This document shows positions 46,963-57,421 of a stretch of 64,000 nt of DNA, piece after piece (position 1 is the first letter of the stretch; every line of letters begins with the position of its first letter). Where the stretch lies: assembly GCF_013760955.1 (NCBI RefSeq), contig NZ_JACDUL010000001.1, positions 438,340 through 502,339 of the forward strand. Direction: 5' to 3'. The notes beneath the pieces are model-generated. The model was not told where the DNA came from and made no database searches. It was given only the letters and a program-made list of their open reading frames with translations. This DNA is from Methanococcus maripaludis (GTDB lineage Archaea > AGJL01 > Methanococci > Methanococcales > Methanococcaceae). Both the position numbers and the translations under genes were made by a program.

Positions 46963-48639
46963 ATGTTTTTTGATATACTTCCAAGGGTCGGATTAAAACC
47001 AAAAGATTACATTCTTAAATTCATACTTCCTGCAAGCGCAATTTCAATCCTATTATTAATTTTAGGAATAACCTACTTTTCAGGATACACCCGATTAGTT
47101 GTATTATTTTTACCGCTTCTTTTAATGGGAAGTGCTATAGGTTATCCCTACATTGAACTCGATTCACAGCGCCAGAAAATAAACGAAAGACTCCACATAT
47201 TTATTACAAAATTTGGTGTCCTTTCGATCACGGATTTAGATAGAAAAGAATTAATGCACCTTTTAGCAACTGAAAAAGAAGAATTAGGCCAGCTTGCAAT
47301 TGAGTCCCACAAAATCTTCGTATTAATTAAAAGATGGAACCAGTCCCTTGCAGAATCCTGCAGATTTTTGGCAAACAGATCTCCAAGCAACCAGTTCGGT
47401 GATTTTTTAGACCGTATGGCATATTCAATAGACAGCGGTCAGGATTTAAAAGAATTTTTAAGTGGGGAACAGGACGTTGTGATGGAAGATTACGGTGAAT
47501 TTTATAAAAGGGCAATCTACACGCTCGATACATTTAAAGAAATGTACGTCAGCGCGGTGACTTCGGTGTCATTTTTCGTAACTTTTGCGATTATTGCACC
47601 ATTTTTGCTCCCTTATGACTTTGTTACAATGGTAACTGTCGCCCTTTTGGGATTTATACTGATTGAAGTTATACTGGTTTATGCAATAAAGAGCAGACTT
47701 CCCTATGATCGTTTGTGGCATACTGGAGAAAGACCAACCAAAATCGACTTAAAATTAAAAAAATGGCTAATAATTTCAGTTATTGGAACAGTATTGGTCA
47801 CAATATTCCTACTCTGGGGAAAATTTATTGGAGAAATACCCCAAATAATGAAATTACCCTACCAGATAATTTTCGCGCTTGGAATGAGCCCCCTTGCAAT
47901 TGGAGGATACTTTGCACAGCGTGAAGAAAATATCGTAATTAGAAAAGAATTCAACTTTCCAGATTTTTTAAGGTCATTGGGAGATTCAGTTAGTGCAAAA
48001 GGTGGTGGTATGACCGATTCACTAGAATACCTCTCATCAAACGACTTTGGACCACTAACAAAAGATCTAGAAGGACTTTACAAAAGAGTATCAATTAGGG
48101 TGAACAGTCAGAAAGCATGGCGATACTTTGGATATGACACCTGCAGCTACATGATACAGCTTTTCTCCGAAATGTTTGAACGATGTACATTTTTAGGAGG
48201 AAATGCGGGTCTTGCTGCACACATGATTGGAAAAAACTTCAGAAAAATCATTAACTTGAGAAGAGCAAAATATCAAAGTGTTAGCCAGTTTTCTGGAATT
48301 ATGTACGGATTATCTGGAGGTATGGCACTTACCCTATATGCATCAGCAGGGGTTGCAAACATGGTAAATGGCCTCTATACAGGTCTTGATATACCCGACA
48401 CTATGATTTCTTTGGTGAATATCATAACCCCTGAAGACTTCAACCTAGTTGCATATTTAATATATGGGGTGCTTGTAATTTATTCGATTGTTTCAGGATA
48501 CCTGATAAAATTGATGGATGGGGGACACTATCAAGTTTCACTCATGCACTTTGTGATAATGCTCTGGGTTGCATCAATAGTTGGATACATCACAGAAGTA
48601 ATGACCGGAAGCCTGCTTGGAACGAGCCTCCCAATTTAA
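46963..48639 (+). CDS. flaJ: Archaellum membrane platform protein FlaJ
   Basis: 558 residues from ATG 46963, with AGGTG upstream; the open frame extends back into flaI but the FlaJ N-terminus MFFDILPRVGLKPKDYI fits here. Two TadC-type halves are visible (cytoplasmic parts near residues 100-220 and 310-440), with about seven to nine membrane helices. It is the membrane anchor on which FlaI acts. Last gene of the operon; it abuts the prenyltransferase gene on the other strand with no gap. Confidence 0.96.
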   Translation: MFFDILPRVGLKPKDYILKFILPASAISILLLILGITYFSGYTRLVVLFLPLLLMGSAIGYPYIELDSQRQKINERLHIFITKFGVLSITDLDRKELMHLLATEKEELGQLAIESHKIFVLIKRWNQSLAESCRFLANRSPSNQFGDFLDRMAYSIDSGQDLKEFLSGEQDVVMEDYGEFYKRAIYTLDTFKEMYVSAVTSVSFFVTFAIIAPFLLPYDFVTMVTVALLGFILIEVILVYAIKSRLPYDRLWHTGERPTKIDLKLKKWLIISVIGTVLVTIFLLWGKFIGEIPQIMKLPYQIIFALGMSPLAIGGYFAQREENIVIRKEFNFPDFLRSLGDSVSAKGGGMTDSLEYLSSNDFGPLTKDLEGLYKRVSIRVNSQKAWRYFGYDTCSYMIQLFSEMFERCTFLGGNAGLAAHMIGKNFRKIINLRRAKYQSVSQFSGIMYGLSGGMALTLYASAGVANMVNGLYTGLDIPDTMISLVNIITPEDFNLVAYLIYGVLVIYSIVSGYLIKLMDGGHYQVSLMHFVIMLWVASIVGYITEVMTGSLLGTSLPI

Positions 48640-49476
48640 TTATTTGAATAATGAACCAATTAAGAAAGCAATTAATACCAAATTCGTTACTATTTTTATA
48701 TTTCTTGAAGCTTTTTTCGCCTCTTTTTTTGAAGGATTTTTTACAAGGTTGTATATTCCAATTAAAAATAATAAATCACAGAATACCACAGAAAGCATAT
48801 AATAAATTCCAAAAAATCCAAATAAATACGGTAAAGGACTTAAAAAAACTGCAAATACGAGCAAAAATGCAGCAATGTATACCGACTTTTCACCGCATTT
48901 TATCGGAATTGAAATTACCTTTTCTTGTATATCTCCCTCTATATCTTCATAATCCTTAATTATTTCTCGAGACCACATTGCAAATAACGCACACAAAAAT
49001 AGCATTATTGTAACATCTATATTTCCAACCGCAATTCCACCAAAAATAAACACTGAACCTGTTAAGTATGCCACAATTAAGTTTCCGATGATTTTATTCT
49101 TTTTATAAGTACTCGCATACTGTTGGAGTACGATAGAATTTAAAACTGCCATTAAAAAGCATGCCATATTAAATAAAGAGATAAATAACCCTACAAACAC
49201 CAATAAATATGAAAATACCCTTGCATCAGTTAATGAAAGTCTTTTTGAAGGAATGGGTCGTTCTGGTTTGTTTATTTTATCAATTTTTAAATCATAGATA
49301 TCATTTAAAGCATTTCCAAACCCGCAAACTAAAAAAACGACTATCGATGCGAGAATTAGATCATAGACTGTAGCAAGATTGAAGTAGGATGCAATCAAAC
49401 CCCCGATAAATGCCCCAAAAGATGCCGTTAAACAATTTTTTAACCTAATTAACTCAAAATATGCTTTTATATCCAT
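48640..49476 (-). CDS. Digeranylgeranylglyceryl phosphate synthase (UbiA family)
   Basis: 278 residues from ATG 49476, 4 bases after GGTGA; the frame upstream of it has no site. It is a polytopic UbiA prenyltransferase with the first Asp motif in GNALNDIYDLKIDKINKPERP and the second in DYEDIEGD. In archaea this enzyme adds the second geranylgeranyl chain to geranylgeranylglyceryl phosphate, forming the diether lipid core. It uses products of the mevalonate route encoded in part by two genes in this window. Confidence 0.92.
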   Translation of the reverse strand: MDIKAYFELIRLKNCLTASFGAFIGGLIASYFNLATVYDLILASIVVFLVCGFGNALNDIYDLKIDKINKPERPIPSKRLSLTDARVFSYLLVFVGLFISLFNMACFLMAVLNSIVLQQYASTYKKNKIIGNLIVAYLTGSVFIFGGIAVGNIDVTIMLFLCALFAMWSREIIKDYEDIEGDIQEKVISIPIKCGEKSVYIAAFLLVFAVFLSPLPYLFGFFGIYYMLSVVFCDLLFLIGIYNLVKNPSKKEAKKASRNIKIVTNLVLIAFLIGSLFK

Positions 49477-49547
49477 ATCTTCACCTACCTTAAAATATAT
49501 AGCTATAAACTTAGATAAATAGGTTGATACTTCTAATCCGTGATAAA

Positions 49548-50369
49548 ATGTTGAAATTTGGAACCGCAGGAATCCCAATAAATGCGAAAAGCACCGAAAA
49601 TGCACTTGAATATCTAAAAAAAATTAATCTTGATGCAATGGAACTTGAATTTGTTCGTGGTGTCAACTTAAAAAGTGAAAAAGCAGAACTTTTAGCAAAA
49701 AATTTGGAAATTACGCTCAGTGCACACGCCCCATATTATATCAATTTAAATGCAAAAGAACCTGAAAAAATCGAATCCAGTATTAAGAGAATCGTTGATT
49801 CTGCAAAAATTATTCATATATTCAACAAAAAAAATTCCGAAAATAAAAATGTGGTTTTTCATTCTGGATTTTATTTAAAACAGGATCAAAAATTAGTTTA
49901 TGAGAAAATAAAAGCAAATACCCAAAGAATAATTGAAATAATGGATGAAAATAAAATAAATGCTATGTTGAGGCCAGAAACTACTGGAAAAGGTTCACAG
50001 TTTGGAAGCGTTGATGAATTAATCCAGTTATCAACTGAAATTGAAATAATGCCCTGCATTGACTTTTCACATGTTTATGCGCGAAGTCTTGGAAAAATAA
50101 ATGATTACGATTCCTTTTCAAATATTTTATCAAAACTTGAGAATAATCTCGGAAAAAAAGGAATTAAAGACATGCACATCCACATTTCAGGAATTGAATT
50201 TGGAAATGGCGGAGAAAAAAAACATCTCCCGATATCAAATTCTGAATTTAAGTATTTAGAGGTATTAAAAGCTTTAAAAGATTTTGAGTGTTCTGGTACT
50301 GTTATCTGTGAAAGTCCGAGATTAGAATACGATGCAGTTATTTTAAAAAAGAATTATGAAGAATTGTAA
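49548..50369 (+). CDS. Endonuclease IV-like TIM-barrel protein
   Basis: 273 residues from ATG 49548, preceded by CGTGA. The fold is that of AP endonuclease 2/Nfo: LKFGTAGIPI, AMELEFVRG, LSAHAPYYINL, VFHSGFYLK, LRPETTGKGSQFGSVDEL, MPCIDFSHVYAR and MHIHISGIEFG. Metal-binding His, Asp and Glu residues of the family are kept. It probably cuts DNA at abasic sites in base excision repair. It diverges from the lipid prenyltransferase gene. Confidence 0.88.
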   Translation: MLKFGTAGIPINAKSTENALEYLKKINLDAMELEFVRGVNLKSEKAELLAKNLEITLSAHAPYYINLNAKEPEKIESSIKRIVDSAKIIHIFNKKNSENKNVVFHSGFYLKQDQKLVYEKIKANTQRIIEIMDENKINAMLRPETTGKGSQFGSVDELIQLSTEIEIMPCIDFSHVYARSLGKINDYDSFSNILSKLENNLGKKGIKDMHIHISGIEFGNGGEKKHLPISNSEFKYLEVLKALKDFECSGTVICESPRLEYDAVILKKNYEEL

Positions 50370-50373
50370 GAAA

Positions 50374-50811
50374 TTACTGCTGAACTGGAACTATCGAAAT
50401 TTTTTTAAGAGAATTTCCCTTTTTACATTCTACTTTTTCTGGAAGTATTGAAGAAACCCGGTATTTTCCAGATATTCCTTCAGGATGGCATGAAAGGTAA
50501 TTTTCACAGCATACTCTGTCACAGTGGACATCTACATGCGTTAAAGTTACGCCTTCAAGCGCTTTTTTAGATTCTATTATTATTGTAAATTCTGCAGGCA
50601 TTACTTCTACCACCTTAACACCGTTTTCATGGACTGTGCACGGGTGATTTGCAGATCGGACACTTACTATTTTGTATCTCGTTCCAACATCCAGGTTATT
50701 GTGACATATTCTTTTAAATCTGCAAGGTTCGCATTCTTCGAGTGGCCCAAGATAAATAAACTCATTTCCAGTTTTTGCAAGCTCGCTGCCAATTAAGGTT
50801 ATTTTTTTCAT
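50374..50811 (-). CDS. UPF0179 family protein
   Basis: 145 residues matching UPF0179, an archaeal family of unknown function. Cys pairs are visible in [13 protein letters not shown] and [12 protein letters not shown], which suggests a zinc or iron-sulfur site. The middle ([20 protein letters not shown]) is strand-rich. It lies convergent to the endonuclease IV-like gene with a 4-base gap. Confidence 0.88.
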   Translation of the reverse strand: MKKITLIGSELAKTGNEFIYLGPLEECEPCRFKRICHNNLDVGTRYKIVSVRSANHPCTVHENGVKVVEVMPAEFTIIIESKKALEGVTLTHVDVHCDRVCCENYLSCHPEGISGKYRVSSILPEKVECKKGNSLKKISIVPVQQ

Positions 50812-50922
50812 GAATAAATCACCGATAATAAGATTGAATAAATAGTACTAACTATAATAATCGAAATTATATTATATAAACAATGTCAAATAGATTTCAG
50901 TCGAAAATTACAGGTGTTTTAT

Positions 50923-52722
50923 ATGTGCGGAATAATCGGGTATATCGGAAATGAACGGGCTTCAAAAGTACTGTTAAACGGATTAAAAAGGCTAGAATAT
51001 AGGGGATACGATAGCTGCGGAATTGCAACTATTGATGATACGATTAAACTTAAAAAAAATACTGGAAAAGTTTTGGAAGTTTCCAAAAAAGAAAATTTTG
51101 AAGATATGACTGGATTTACTGGAATAGGGCATAGTAGGTGGGCGACACATGGCGGGATTACAAAAAACAATGCGCACCCGCACTACGACTGTAGCGAAAA
51201 AATTTGCATTGCTCATAATGGAATCATATCTAATTACCGGGAATTAAAAGAGTTTTTAATTTCAAAAGGCCATGTTTTCAAATCCGAAACTGATACTGAA
51301 GTTATCCCGCATTTGATTGAAGAAGAACTAAAAAATTTTGAAGAATTAACCGAAAATAACTATATTGAGGGACTTAAAAATGCAATTGGAAAACTTAAAG
51401 GAACTTACGCACTTTTAATTTTAAATCAGGCTTTTCCAGAAACATTGATCGGAGTTAGGAACGAAAGTCCACTGATTTTAGGGATAAAAAATGATGAATG
51501 TTTTATTGGAAGTGATATTTCGGCATTTTTAGAATACACTAAACTTGCAATGCCGCTAAATGATTGCGATATGGTAATTTTAAGAAAAAAAAACAATAAA
51601 ATAGATATTGAAGTCTTAAACGATGGAAAAAAGGTTGAAAGAGAAATTATTGAACTTCAGTGGGACATGGAAAGTGCTGAAAAGGAAGGATTCGACCACT
51701 TCATGTTAAAAGAAATTATGGAAGAACCGGTTATCTTAAAAAATTCAATGAAAATTTCAAAACCTGAAATTGAAAATCTTGCAAAAGAAATTGAAAAATG
51801 TGATAAAATATACATCACCGCAATGGGCACTTCACTTCATGCTGCAATGGTTGCGGAATACTGGTTCTCAGGATTAAATAAATTAGTTATTCCACTCGAT
51901 TCATCTGAATTTTTAATAAAAGGAATTGTTGATGAGAAAACTTTAGTTATTGGGATAACTCAAAGTGGTGAAACATACGACACCATGAAAGCAATCAAAT
52001 ACGCTAAAGAAAAGGGTGCAAAAACTGCAACTATAGTAAACGTGCTTGGAAGCACCGCGACTAGGGAAGCGGATATCACGATAATGATGGGTTCAGGCCT
52101 AGAAATTGCGGTTTGTGCAACAAAAACATTCATGTCACAGCTTGTTATTTTATACCGGTTATTCATTGAGTATGGTAAAATCGTCGGAAAAAATATGGAT
52201 ATTTTTGAAAAAGAATTACTAAATATTCCAGATTACATTTCAAAAGTTTTGGATGAAAAAGAAAATATCTCAAAAATTGCAAAAGAAATAACCGCTAAAA
52301 ACTATCTTTTCATTTCAAAAGGAATTAATCTTGCAAATGCCCTTGAAGGGGCTTTAAAATTCAAAGAAATAACCTATTTGCATGCAGAAGGAATGAGCAG
52401 CGGATTTTTAAAACACGGGACAATTTCACTAATTGATGAAAATATGGATACGGTTGCACTAATTCCGCCTTCAAAATCCGAACTTTTAAGTTCCGTTCTT
52501 TCAAATGTAGAAGAAATAAAAGCAAGAAATGGTAAAGTCATCGGAATTTCACCGGTTGAAAATAATTTAGAATATTTGGTAAAAGTTCCGGATGTAATTG
52601 AAGAAGTGAGCCCTTTTGTTTATGCGCCGGTTTGCCAGCTTTTAGCATATTATAAAGCTGTTGAGTTAAAAAGAGATGTAGATAAGCCACGGGGGCTTGC
52701 AAAAAGTGTTACAGTTGAGTAA
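50923..52722 (+). CDS. glmS: Glucosamine-6-phosphate synthase (isomerizing)
   Basis: 599 residues from ATG 50923, so that Cys2 (MCGIIGYIG) becomes the N-terminal nucleophile. Residues about 1-225 are the class II glutaminase (YRGYDSCGIA, GIGHSRWATHGG, NGIISNYREL). Residues about 275-599 hold two SIS sugar-phosphate domains (ITAMGTSLHAAMVAEYWF, GITQSGETYDTM, VCATKTFMSQL) and end LAKSVTVE, as usual. It makes glucosamine 6-phosphate, precursor of the amino sugars in the N-glycans of archaellins and pilins. Its last 14 bases overlap the next gene on the other strand. Confidence 0.97.
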   Translation: MCGIIGYIGNERASKVLLNGLKRLEYRGYDSCGIATIDDTIKLKKNTGKVLEVSKKENFEDMTGFTGIGHSRWATHGGITKNNAHPHYDCSEKICIAHNGIISNYRELKEFLISKGHVFKSETDTEVIPHLIEEELKNFEELTENNYIEGLKNAIGKLKGTYALLILNQAFPETLIGVRNESPLILGIKNDECFIGSDISAFLEYTKLAMPLNDCDMVILRKKNNKIDIEVLNDGKKVEREIIELQWDMESAEKEGFDHFMLKEIMEEPVILKNSMKISKPEIENLAKEIEKCDKIYITAMGTSLHAAMVAEYWFSGLNKLVIPLDSSEFLIKGIVDEKTLVIGITQSGETYDTMKAIKYAKEKGAKTATIVNVLGSTATREADITIMMGSGLEIAVCATKTFMSQLVILYRLFIEYGKIVGKNMDIFEKELLNIPDYISKVLDEKENISKIAKEITAKNYLFISKGINLANALEGALKFKEITYLHAEGMSSGFLKHGTISLIDENMDTVALIPPSKSELLSSVLSNVEEIKARNGKVIGISPVENNLEYLVKVPDVIEEVSPFVYAPVCQLLAYYKAVELKRDVDKPRGLAKSVTVE

Positions 52723-53995
52723 TTCGTTTTAATCTTTTCTTTTTTTCAATATCTACGCCCATATTTTCTTCGAGCTCCACCATTTTTGGCGGAAGTTCGT
52801 CCCATCTCCAAAAGCCCCTTAATACCTCGCTTTCTGGGAAGTATTTCTTGAGATATTTTACCCATCTTTCAAAGTAGTCTGGATAAAGTTTTTTTACTCT
52901 CAAAAATTCGCTGTTTAATGCTGAAGGGCATAAATAACAGCCGATTCTTTCAAATCCTTTATCGTACATCGGATTGTAGGATATATCTTTTGAAAATATG
53001 TAACTCCAAACGTCAAGTGAATTCCAGTCGAGAATCGGAAATATATTTGTCTGGAAATCGATAAACCCACTTTTTCTTTCGTAATCTAGATTTGCACGGG
53101 TGAAACTTTCATATTTTCTTGAACCATCAATTGTAAGAACTTTTTTGTTTCCATACTTCTTTTTTAAGTATCTTTTCAAAGGCATGAGTTTGCATGCACT
53201 GTTACACCATCGATTGTCTTTCGTTGGAATACCTTCTTTTTCAAGATTATCCCAGAAATTATCCCCGTCTACAGTATCAAGATTTATATCGTATTTTTTT
53301 GCAAAATCTTTTACATAATTTAGGGTTTCTGGATATTCTAAACCCGTATCGATAAATACAACGTCTAAATCAGGAATAACTTCTTTTGAAATTAAAGTAC
53401 ATACTGCACTGTCCTTTCCACCACTAAATGATGCATTTATTACATAGCCTTTTCGTTTGTATTTTTCAACTGCATCCTGAAGGATTTCTATTGAATATTC
53501 AATCTTTTCATCAAGATTTTCTTTATTGTTTTCCAAATAATCTGCAATCTTTTGAAAGTCAAGTTCCTTTTTCCTTGAAAGGTCTTTTACTTTTATCCGA
53601 TCCTCTTTTCTAACCCCCACACCTAAAAAGTCCCCAATTTTAACTCCAATATATTCAAAATCATCTTTTAATGCTTCATTCAATTCTTCAGGGTTTTCCA
53701 AAAGTTCTTCTTTAATATATTTTCCTTTAAGCCTTTTTTTAGTATATTTTAAGGAAATTTTTGGATCTTCGATCATGTAATAAAGAGGAGAGGGAATAAA
53801 TTTCCAAGTTAAATCTAGTAAATCAAATTCGAGTGTTCCAATCTGATCTTCAGAAACGTAAACCCTTTTTCTGTAATCAATTCCTGAAAGCTTTTCTAAA
53901 AGGATTAAATCATCTTCTTGGAAGTTTTTTCCGGTTAAATCATTTAAAATCTTTATTTCGTACGGTGATGCAAATTTTGTGTCTTCTTTGAACAT
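52709..53995 (-). CDS. PAPS reductase-like ATP-pyrophosphatase protein
   Basis: 428 residues. An N-terminal region of about 180 residues is not recognised beyond its acidic and aromatic composition. Residues about 190-375 form an adenine nucleotide alpha hydrolase domain: the PP-loop SFSGGKDSAVCTLI, FIDTGLEYPET, and Cys motifs WCNSACKLMPLKRY and GCYLCPSA, which could bind an iron-sulfur cluster. Methanococci carry several such proteins, annotated as phosphoadenosine phosphosulfate reductases; the true substrate may be another sulfur or tRNA reaction. It overlaps the end of glmS. Confidence 0.85.
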   Translation of the reverse strand: MFKEDTKFASPYEIKILNDLTGKNFQEDDLILLEKLSGIDYRKRVYVSEDQIGTLEFDLLDLTWKFIPSPLYYMIEDPKISLKYTKKRLKGKYIKEELLENPEELNEALKDDFEYIGVKIGDFLGVGVRKEDRIKVKDLSRKKELDFQKIADYLENNKENLDEKIEYSIEILQDAVEKYKRKGYVINASFSGGKDSAVCTLISKEVIPDLDVVFIDTGLEYPETLNYVKDFAKKYDINLDTVDGDNFWDNLEKEGIPTKDNRWCNSACKLMPLKRYLKKKYGNKKVLTIDGSRKYESFTRANLDYERKSGFIDFQTNIFPILDWNSLDVWSYIFSKDISYNPMYDKGFERIGCYLCPSALNSEFLRVKKLYPDYFERWVKYLKKYFPESEVLRGFWRWDELPPKMVELEENMGVDIEKKKRLKRITQL

Positions 53996-54029
53996 AGTTT
54001 TTACCTACAAATCTTCACTTTAATTTAAA

Positions 54030-55433
54030 TTATAATTTTTCTTCAAGATAATTAACAAAATCTCCAATTTCTGGGATATATGCCCCACAAGCGAATTTAT
54101 GTCCTCCACCACTTCCTCCAACCTTTTTAGAAGCGTAATTTATCGCAGTTGCGAGGTTTATATCTTGTGCAAAAGATAACAGCTTTGGACATCTTGCTGA
54201 AACCTTGTATCCGCCATCTACTTCAGAAACTGCAAAAATTGGCTTTTTCCAATCAACCTTTTCAAGAGAATAGCTCATTCCAGCAACAATTCCAACGATG
54301 TTTCCCGTTATTGCATTTTTATCAACTTCAAAGTACTGGAAGTTTTCCTTCTGAACTATTTCAACTTCGTTTCGTAAAAAATCCATCGAACCTGCGAGAT
54401 TTCTTTTGTGTTTTTTGAGCATTCTAAGCATTTTACTGTAGTTTTTGTCTCGATCCCCTTTTAGAACTTCAAGAGGAACCTCATATTCATCGTATCTCGA
54501 ACATCCGTTTATACAGGTTGAAAATTCTTCCAGATTTTTCAAATTCGATTTAAATTCTTCATTTACTAACTCGTAGCTTTCTCCAAAAATAACTTTTGGA
54601 AGGTGTATTCGCCAGGCAGGGGGGATATATCGACTGCACTTGTGTAAAAACTCACTTCCCATGATTTTTTTCTGTTCGAATGTGAGATCACACAGATAAT
54701 CTTTTGGAATTATATTGGTTCCGTGCTTTCTGTTTACATTGTTTATAAAGTTAATTATTCGAGAGTCGTTATCTGTAAGATCGGTCCTAACATCGGTAAA
54801 ATATTTAATTGAAGTAAAAAGTGGCCTCGTGTGTTTCCCATAAAACTGTAAATCAGGACTTACTGAAATATCTCCTGCATTAATTGCATCCCTTAATATT
54901 AAATCCCTATTCAATCCAATTAAATTTCCTTCAAGACTCTGAACGTCTCCAACAGCCCCTAAAACTGCATATTTTGCAAGGTCGGTAAAACGCGGATTAC
55001 ATATCTTTGCAAAAAGATAACAAACTCCAGCACCGCAGATTTCTTTTCCGCCATCAATTCCATTGTTGTGAGGATTTACATTTACGATATTTTCAGGAAT
55101 TTTTTCATTTGATATCAGGTGGTGGTCTAAAATAATTATTTTTGGCTTTTTTGAGAGTTCTTTTAACTTTTCATTTATTAAATCAATCTGGCCACTTCCA
55201 AGGTCTGCAAATATTATCAAATCATTGTCAAAAGGAATTGTATCGATTGTTCCGTAATCGATCTGCCTTAGAAATAAAAATTCGGCTTCAATATTCAATC
55301 TTTCGAGAACTTTTTCCAAAATAATTCTGGAATTTATACCATCTGTATCGATGTGGGTACATACTAGTATCTTTTTTTCCCGATTTTTTCTAAGTAATTT
55401 AACTGCTCTTTTTAAATTAAGTAAATATTCCAT
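54030..55433 (-). CDS. DHH-family phosphoesterase, archaeal RecJ-like
   Basis: 467 residues. DHH motifs: [14 protein letters not shown] near the start, [10 protein letters not shown], and [14 protein letters not shown]. The C-terminal DHHA1 domain has [19 protein letters not shown]. This matches the archaeal RecJ-like group, which includes the GINS-associated nuclease and related 5'-3' exonucleases acting on single-stranded DNA or RNA. Metal-binding Asp and His are intact. Confidence 0.88.
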   Translation of the reverse strand: MEYLLNLKRAVKLLRKNREKKILVCTHIDTDGINSRIILEKVLERLNIEAEFLFLRQIDYGTIDTIPFDNDLIIFADLGSGQIDLINEKLKELSKKPKIIILDHHLISNEKIPENIVNVNPHNNGIDGGKEICGAGVCYLFAKICNPRFTDLAKYAVLGAVGDVQSLEGNLIGLNRDLILRDAINAGDISVSPDLQFYGKHTRPLFTSIKYFTDVRTDLTDNDSRIINFINNVNRKHGTNIIPKDYLCDLTFEQKKIMGSEFLHKCSRYIPPAWRIHLPKVIFGESYELVNEEFKSNLKNLEEFSTCINGCSRYDEYEVPLEVLKGDRDKNYSKMLRMLKKHKRNLAGSMDFLRNEVEIVQKENFQYFEVDKNAITGNIVGIVAGMSYSLEKVDWKKPIFAVSEVDGGYKVSARCPKLLSFAQDINLATAINYASKKVGGSGGGHKFACGAYIPEIGDFVNYLEEKL

Positions 55434-55567
55434 AATAACACCGTTATTCCAAAAATAAAATACAAATTAGACGTTTAAAACTCGAAACTCATTAGAGTAC
55501 TATTTATATAATATAAAATTAATATATATGTATAATTGACCCTTAAAAAACCATAGAAGGAATATTT

Positions 55568-56209
55568 ATGGATTATCAAACATTACTCCTTGTGTTAATT
55601 TCCGGTATAATAGGTTATGTGTTCACAAAAATATCAAAATCTATGACAGGATACTACCTAGTTCTTGTACTAATGTGTACGATTAATACATACGTACTTT
55701 TGGAAATGGCATTGAAAACATTGAGTACTGAGGGCATTGTTCCAGTTATCGGATTTTCAATAGCTACAATGGTAGTATTTGAAATTTCAAGAGCATATTT
55801 TGATAACTCATTGAGTATTGATACCTCAAGTTTTCGCGGTCTCCAAGAATTTGGGCTTGAGTACTACATAGCCATTATTTTATTCTACTCGGCATTGTTG
55901 TTCGTATTTTTACTATATATCATACCACTGGGATACATGAGTATGATATATATTTCAGTGATTATGCTGATTACATCATTTGCACTTGTTGGAAACAGTA
56001 TTGTTCGGTACTGGGCATTTGAACTATACTTGGTAGTATACCTGATATTAATGGTCGGTTTAATCTTGTTGAATGTAATAGAAATTGAATACTATCCAAC
56101 AGTACTTGCCCCATATCTGTTTGTTCTAGTATATTACTTGGAAATGAGATCGTTTATAAAAAAAAGAGCTTCGGGAAGAATTTCATTGAAAAAAACTCTT
56201 CTAAGATAA
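55568..56209 (+). CDS. Polytopic membrane protein, unknown
   Basis: 213 residues with about seven membrane helices, from TLLLVLISGIIGYVFT to LNVIEIEYYPTVLAPYLFVL, and a basic C-terminal tail (IKKRASGRISLKKTLL). No family is recognised. GGA lies 9 bases before the ATG. It abuts the metallophosphoesterase gene on the other strand with no gap. Confidence 0.78.
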   Translation: MDYQTLLLVLISGIIGYVFTKISKSMTGYYLVLVLMCTINTYVLLEMALKTLSTEGIVPVIGFSIATMVVFEISRAYFDNSLSIDTSSFRGLQEFGLEYYIAIILFYSALLFVFLLYIIPLGYMSMIYISVIMLITSFALVGNSIVRYWAFELYLVVYLILMVGLILLNVIEIEYYPTVLAPYLFVLVYYLEMRSFIKKRASGRISLKKTLLR

Positions 56210-56893
56210 TCACAAATCATGTATTTCCAAATTTTTAGTTTTTGTATCATATATAAAAAATCCTGTCGAAGAAGGGTTTACTATTAATGAATTTCCGATT
56301 TTATCAATGCACCTGCTTTCATGAATATGGCCGCATGCACACAAAACCGGTTTAAATTCTTCGACAATTTTTCTAACTGCACTGCTTCCAACGTTTCCCG
56401 CATCATACCTGTCAGCCATTGTATCTTTTGGAGGGACGTGAGAAATTAAAATAAAATTATTTTTAATGTCCATATTTTCATCTTTTAAAATATTAATAAA
56501 CCTATTATATATCTCGTCTTCAGAATACTCATTTGGACTGCATATGGGGGTCTTGTTTGATCCCCCTAGTCCGATAAAAATAGTATCATCGAATTTAACC
56601 ATTTTTTCATCAACATTTAAACCCGATTCGTTCATTTTTTCTTTTACATCTGAACATTCCCAGTTTCCAGGAATTAAAAAAACTTTTATCCTTTCGTTTA
56701 AATTTTTTAAAAAATCAATAATTCTAGTATCCCCTTCATGGACGATATCGCACGAATCATTCTGATTCTCTGACTTCACAAAGCTACGCTTCGTAAAATC
56801 TCCAGAAATTAAAATAGCGTCAGGTTTGTATCTTAAAAGTTTATCAAAATTAATTATACGGTCATGTAAGTCTGTTAATCCAATAATTCTCAT
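56210..56893 (-). CDS. Calcineurin-like metallophosphoesterase
   Basis: 227 residues. The metal-binding motifs of the family are in order: GLTDLHDR, LISGDFTKR, LIPGNWECS (Asn of GN), ISHVPPKDT and CGHIHESR. It hydrolyses a phosphomonoester or diester, substrate unknown. The next genes upstream on the same strand are three pilins. Confidence 0.9.
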   Translation of the reverse strand: MRIIGLTDLHDRIINFDKLLRYKPDAILISGDFTKRSFVKSENQNDSCDIVHEGDTRIIDFLKNLNERIKVFLIPGNWECSDVKEKMNESGLNVDEKMVKFDDTIFIGLGGSNKTPICSPNEYSEDEIYNRFINILKDENMDIKNNFILISHVPPKDTMADRYDAGNVGSSAVRKIVEEFKPVLCACGHIHESRCIDKIGNSLIVNPSSTGFFIYDTKTKNLEIHDL

Positions 56894-56907
56894 AGAACCG
56901 CCATAAA

Positions 56908-57129
56908 TTATCCTGAGAGGTTTGACAGTTCTGCAGTAGCATCGGATATCGCATCTGCGAGTGCCTGTGTTGTCTGGTTTGTTGAATTTGTTATCTGTTT
57001 TCCAGTATTTGATACATTACTTGCGTAGAAGTATGCTGCGATTGCTGCAACTGCAACTGCTGCCATTACCAGAATACCGATTTCCATTGATAACTGACCT
57101 TTTTTTGAAATTAACTTTTTTATAACCAT
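56908..57129 (-). CDS. Type IV pilin, short, EpdE-like
   Basis: 73 residues, AAGGAG before the ATG. The signal peptide MVIKKLISKKG is cut by EppA before QLSMEIGILV; the conserved Glu at +5 and the hydrophobic helix are typical of type IV pilins with the QXSXEXXXL motif. The surface part is only about 35 residues and rich in sequons (NVS, NST, NQT, NLS). It is very like the major pilin EpdE of M. maripaludis as I recall it. Third of three tandem pilin genes. Confidence 0.93.
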   Translation of the reverse strand: MVIKKLISKKGQLSMEIGILVMAAVAVAAIAAYFYASNVSNTGKQITNSTNQTTQALADAISDATAELSNLSG

Positions 57130-57147
57130 TATAAAACTCCTTAAAAG

Positions 57148-57369
57148 TTAGCTAGAATTTATAGAAGACCAGTTTATGGAATTATTTTGGATTAATTCTA
57201 TTTGATTATGGGTTTCGCTTAGTTCGGAACTCCAATCCACACTTGCTGCTTTTGCATTTTTAGCGTAGGAGTATGCTGCGATTGCTGCAACTGCAACTGC
57301 TGCTGCAACGAGGATACCAATCTCCATTGATACCTGACCTTTTTTTGATGTTAGTTTAAAAAATACCAT
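57148..57369 (-). CDS. Type IV pilin, short, second of three
   Basis: 73 residues with the class III signal SKKG before QVSMEIGILV and a hydrophobic helix AAAVAVAAIAAYSYAKNAK. The end QNNSINWSSINSS carries sequons and nearly repeats the end of the first pilin. It lies 18 bases from the third pilin and 52 from the first. Confidence 0.92.
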   Translation of the reverse strand: MVFFKLTSKKGQVSMEIGILVAAAVAVAAIAAYSYAKNAKAASVDWSSELSETHNQIELIQNNSINWSSINSS

Positions 57370-57421
57370 CCACTATCCCCAAATAATAAAAAAATTAAAA
57401 ATAGTTAAAGAATAGCTGCCA

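Noticed and set aside
48617-48959. Rightward open frames opposite the prenyltransferase gene
   Set aside because: Antisense to conserved membrane-protein sequence with the UbiA Asp motifs; no ribosome site.
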